Part shown: piece after piece, positions 5,834-6,312 of the stretch
Numbering within the stretch: the first letter of the stretch is position 1
Layout: each line of letters begins with the position of its first letter
Assembly (NCBI GenBank): GCA_964637565.1
Contig: CAZWTY010000147.1
Location: 1 to 6,312, forward strand
Source of the DNA: DYJE01 sp964637565
GTDB taxonomy: Bacteria > Desulfobacterota > Desulfobacteria > Desulfobacterales > Desulfolunaceae
Length of the DNA: 6,312 nucleotides
Direction of reading: 5' to 3'
The notes under the pieces: model-generated
Databases searched by the model: none
Told to the model about the DNA's origin: nothing
The model's input: the letters and a program-made list of their open reading frames with translations, nothing else
Translations under genes and position numbers: made by a program

Positions 5834-6312
5834 TCAATTCCCTGAGATCTTCTCCCCTTTGGTCACCAGCTTGCCGCTGGCGTCAATGGAAATGTCCGCG
5901 CCTTTGATCTGGATTCGTCCGTCGCTTTTCATGACGATGCTGGCGCTTCCGCATTGGATGGTGATCTGGTCATCGCTGGTGAGCACGATTTTTTGGCTTA
6001 CCATCACGGAAAGATTGTTGCCGACACTGACAGACGAATCATCGCCCACGTCCAGGGTGTGTTTTCTTCCGATGGTTTCGGTCAGATCCTTTCCGGTGTC
6101 GATGGTGCTGTTTTCACCGATGGAACGTGTGCTATTCTTGCCGATACTTGTTCTGGCGTTTTCGCCCACGGTTTCATCGCGGTTCTTTCCCACGGAGATC
6201 GTCTTGTTCTCACCGGTGGATTCATCGAGATTCTGGCCCACGGTGAGGTTCATGTTTTCGCCGACAGCTTCGGTATGGTTCTTTTTCACCGAAATGGATT
6301 TGTCGTTGCCGA
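5834..6312 (-). CDS. vgrG: VgrG-type T6SS spike protein, C-terminal part
   Basis: An open frame enters from the right edge and ends at TGA 5836-5834, giving the last 158 residues. Thirteen consecutive octads of the form GxNxTxxV (for example GENMNLTV, GENKTISV, GKNRDETV) form the octapeptide beta-helix known from T4 gp5 and VgrG needles. The second octad (KKNHTEAV) lacks the leading Gly. A 54-residue cap follows: QKIVLTSDDQITIQCG, SASIVMKSDGRIQIKG, ADISIDASGKLV, resembling the DUF2345-type end of VgrG. The trimeric needle would receive the DUF4150 tip encoded downstream. There is no extra effector domain at the C-terminus. A GTG at 6289 is only an internal codon because the repeat continues upstream of it in frame. 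The gp27-like and OB-fold domains lie outside the window, so a phage-type gp5-like protein cannot be fully excluded, but the neighbours argue for T6SS. Confidence 0.88.
   Translation of the reverse strand, partial: GNDKSISVKKNHTEAVGENMNLTVGQNLDESTGENKTISVGKNRDETVGENARTSIGKNSTRSIGENSTIDTGKDLTETIGRKHTLDVGDDSSVSVGNNLSVMVSQKIVLTSDDQITIQCGSASIVMKSDGRIQIKGADISIDASGKLVTKGEKISGN
5999..6310 (-). repeat. Thirteen tandem 24-base coding repeats (VgrG octapeptide beta-helix)
   Basis: The DNA repeats with a 24-base period, each unit coding for one GxNxTxxV octad of the VgrG needle. Units are diverged at nucleotide level but keep the Gly, Asn and final Val/Ile/Thr positions. It continues beyond the right edge. 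This is a protein-level repeat, not a CRISPR array. Confidence 0.9.

Noticed and set aside
6266..6289. GTG 6289 as the start of a small separate protein
   Set aside because: The octad repeat continues in frame upstream to the window edge, so this is an internal Val codon of a larger VgrG.
5999..6310. Possible CRISPR-like array because of the 24-base periodicity
   Set aside because: There are no unique spacers; the period is eight codons and the frame encodes the VgrG beta-helix octads.

Overview
The window is one compact minus-strand operon from a Gram-negative bacterium. It reads from right to left and looks like a type VI secretion system (T6SS) spike-and-cargo module. G+C content is about half by eye. 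The gene mix (VgrG, DUF6484, a thiolase-fold protein, DUF4150 PAAR-like, pentapeptide-repeat protein) is typical of proteobacterial and Desulfobacterota-type T6SS islands. I cannot name a genus, and the lineage is only a weak inference.

Layout in transcription order: (1) the C-terminal end of a VgrG-type spike protein, cut by the right edge (6312-5834), made of octapeptide beta-helix repeats plus a cap; (2) a small acidic helical protein resembling the N-terminal part of TIGR02270-family T6SS-associated proteins (5831-5385); (3) a DUF6484-type protein (5388-4897); (4) a beta-ketoacyl-synthase-fold protein in which the Cys-His-His triad appears to be lost (4872-3736); (5) a DUF4150 PAAR-like spike tip with a C-terminal extension domain (3745-3107); (6) a 956-residue protein with a complete calcineurin-like metallophosphoesterase core and large uncharacterised flanks (3087-217); (7) the start of a protein with a signal-peptide-like N-terminus followed by pentapeptide repeats, cut by the left edge (227-1).

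Genes are separated by at most 24 bases or overlap by 4 to 11 bases, and most starts have a good Shine-Dalgarno sequence inside the preceding gene. There is no room for internal promoters or terminators, so the seven genes are probably co-transcribed and translationally coupled. No stretch over 300 bases is non-coding. No tRNA, rRNA, CRISPR array, insertion sequence or attachment site was seen.

Likely joint role (inference): VgrG and the DUF4150 protein form the puncturing tip. The DUF6484, TIGR02270-like and thiolase-fold proteins act as tip-associated adaptors or chaperones. The metallophosphoesterase is the best candidate for the delivered effector, and the exported pentapeptide-repeat protein is a candidate immunity or accessory factor. 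The most novel points are the large two-flanked phosphoesterase as putative cargo and the pseudo-ketosynthase embedded in a secretion operon.
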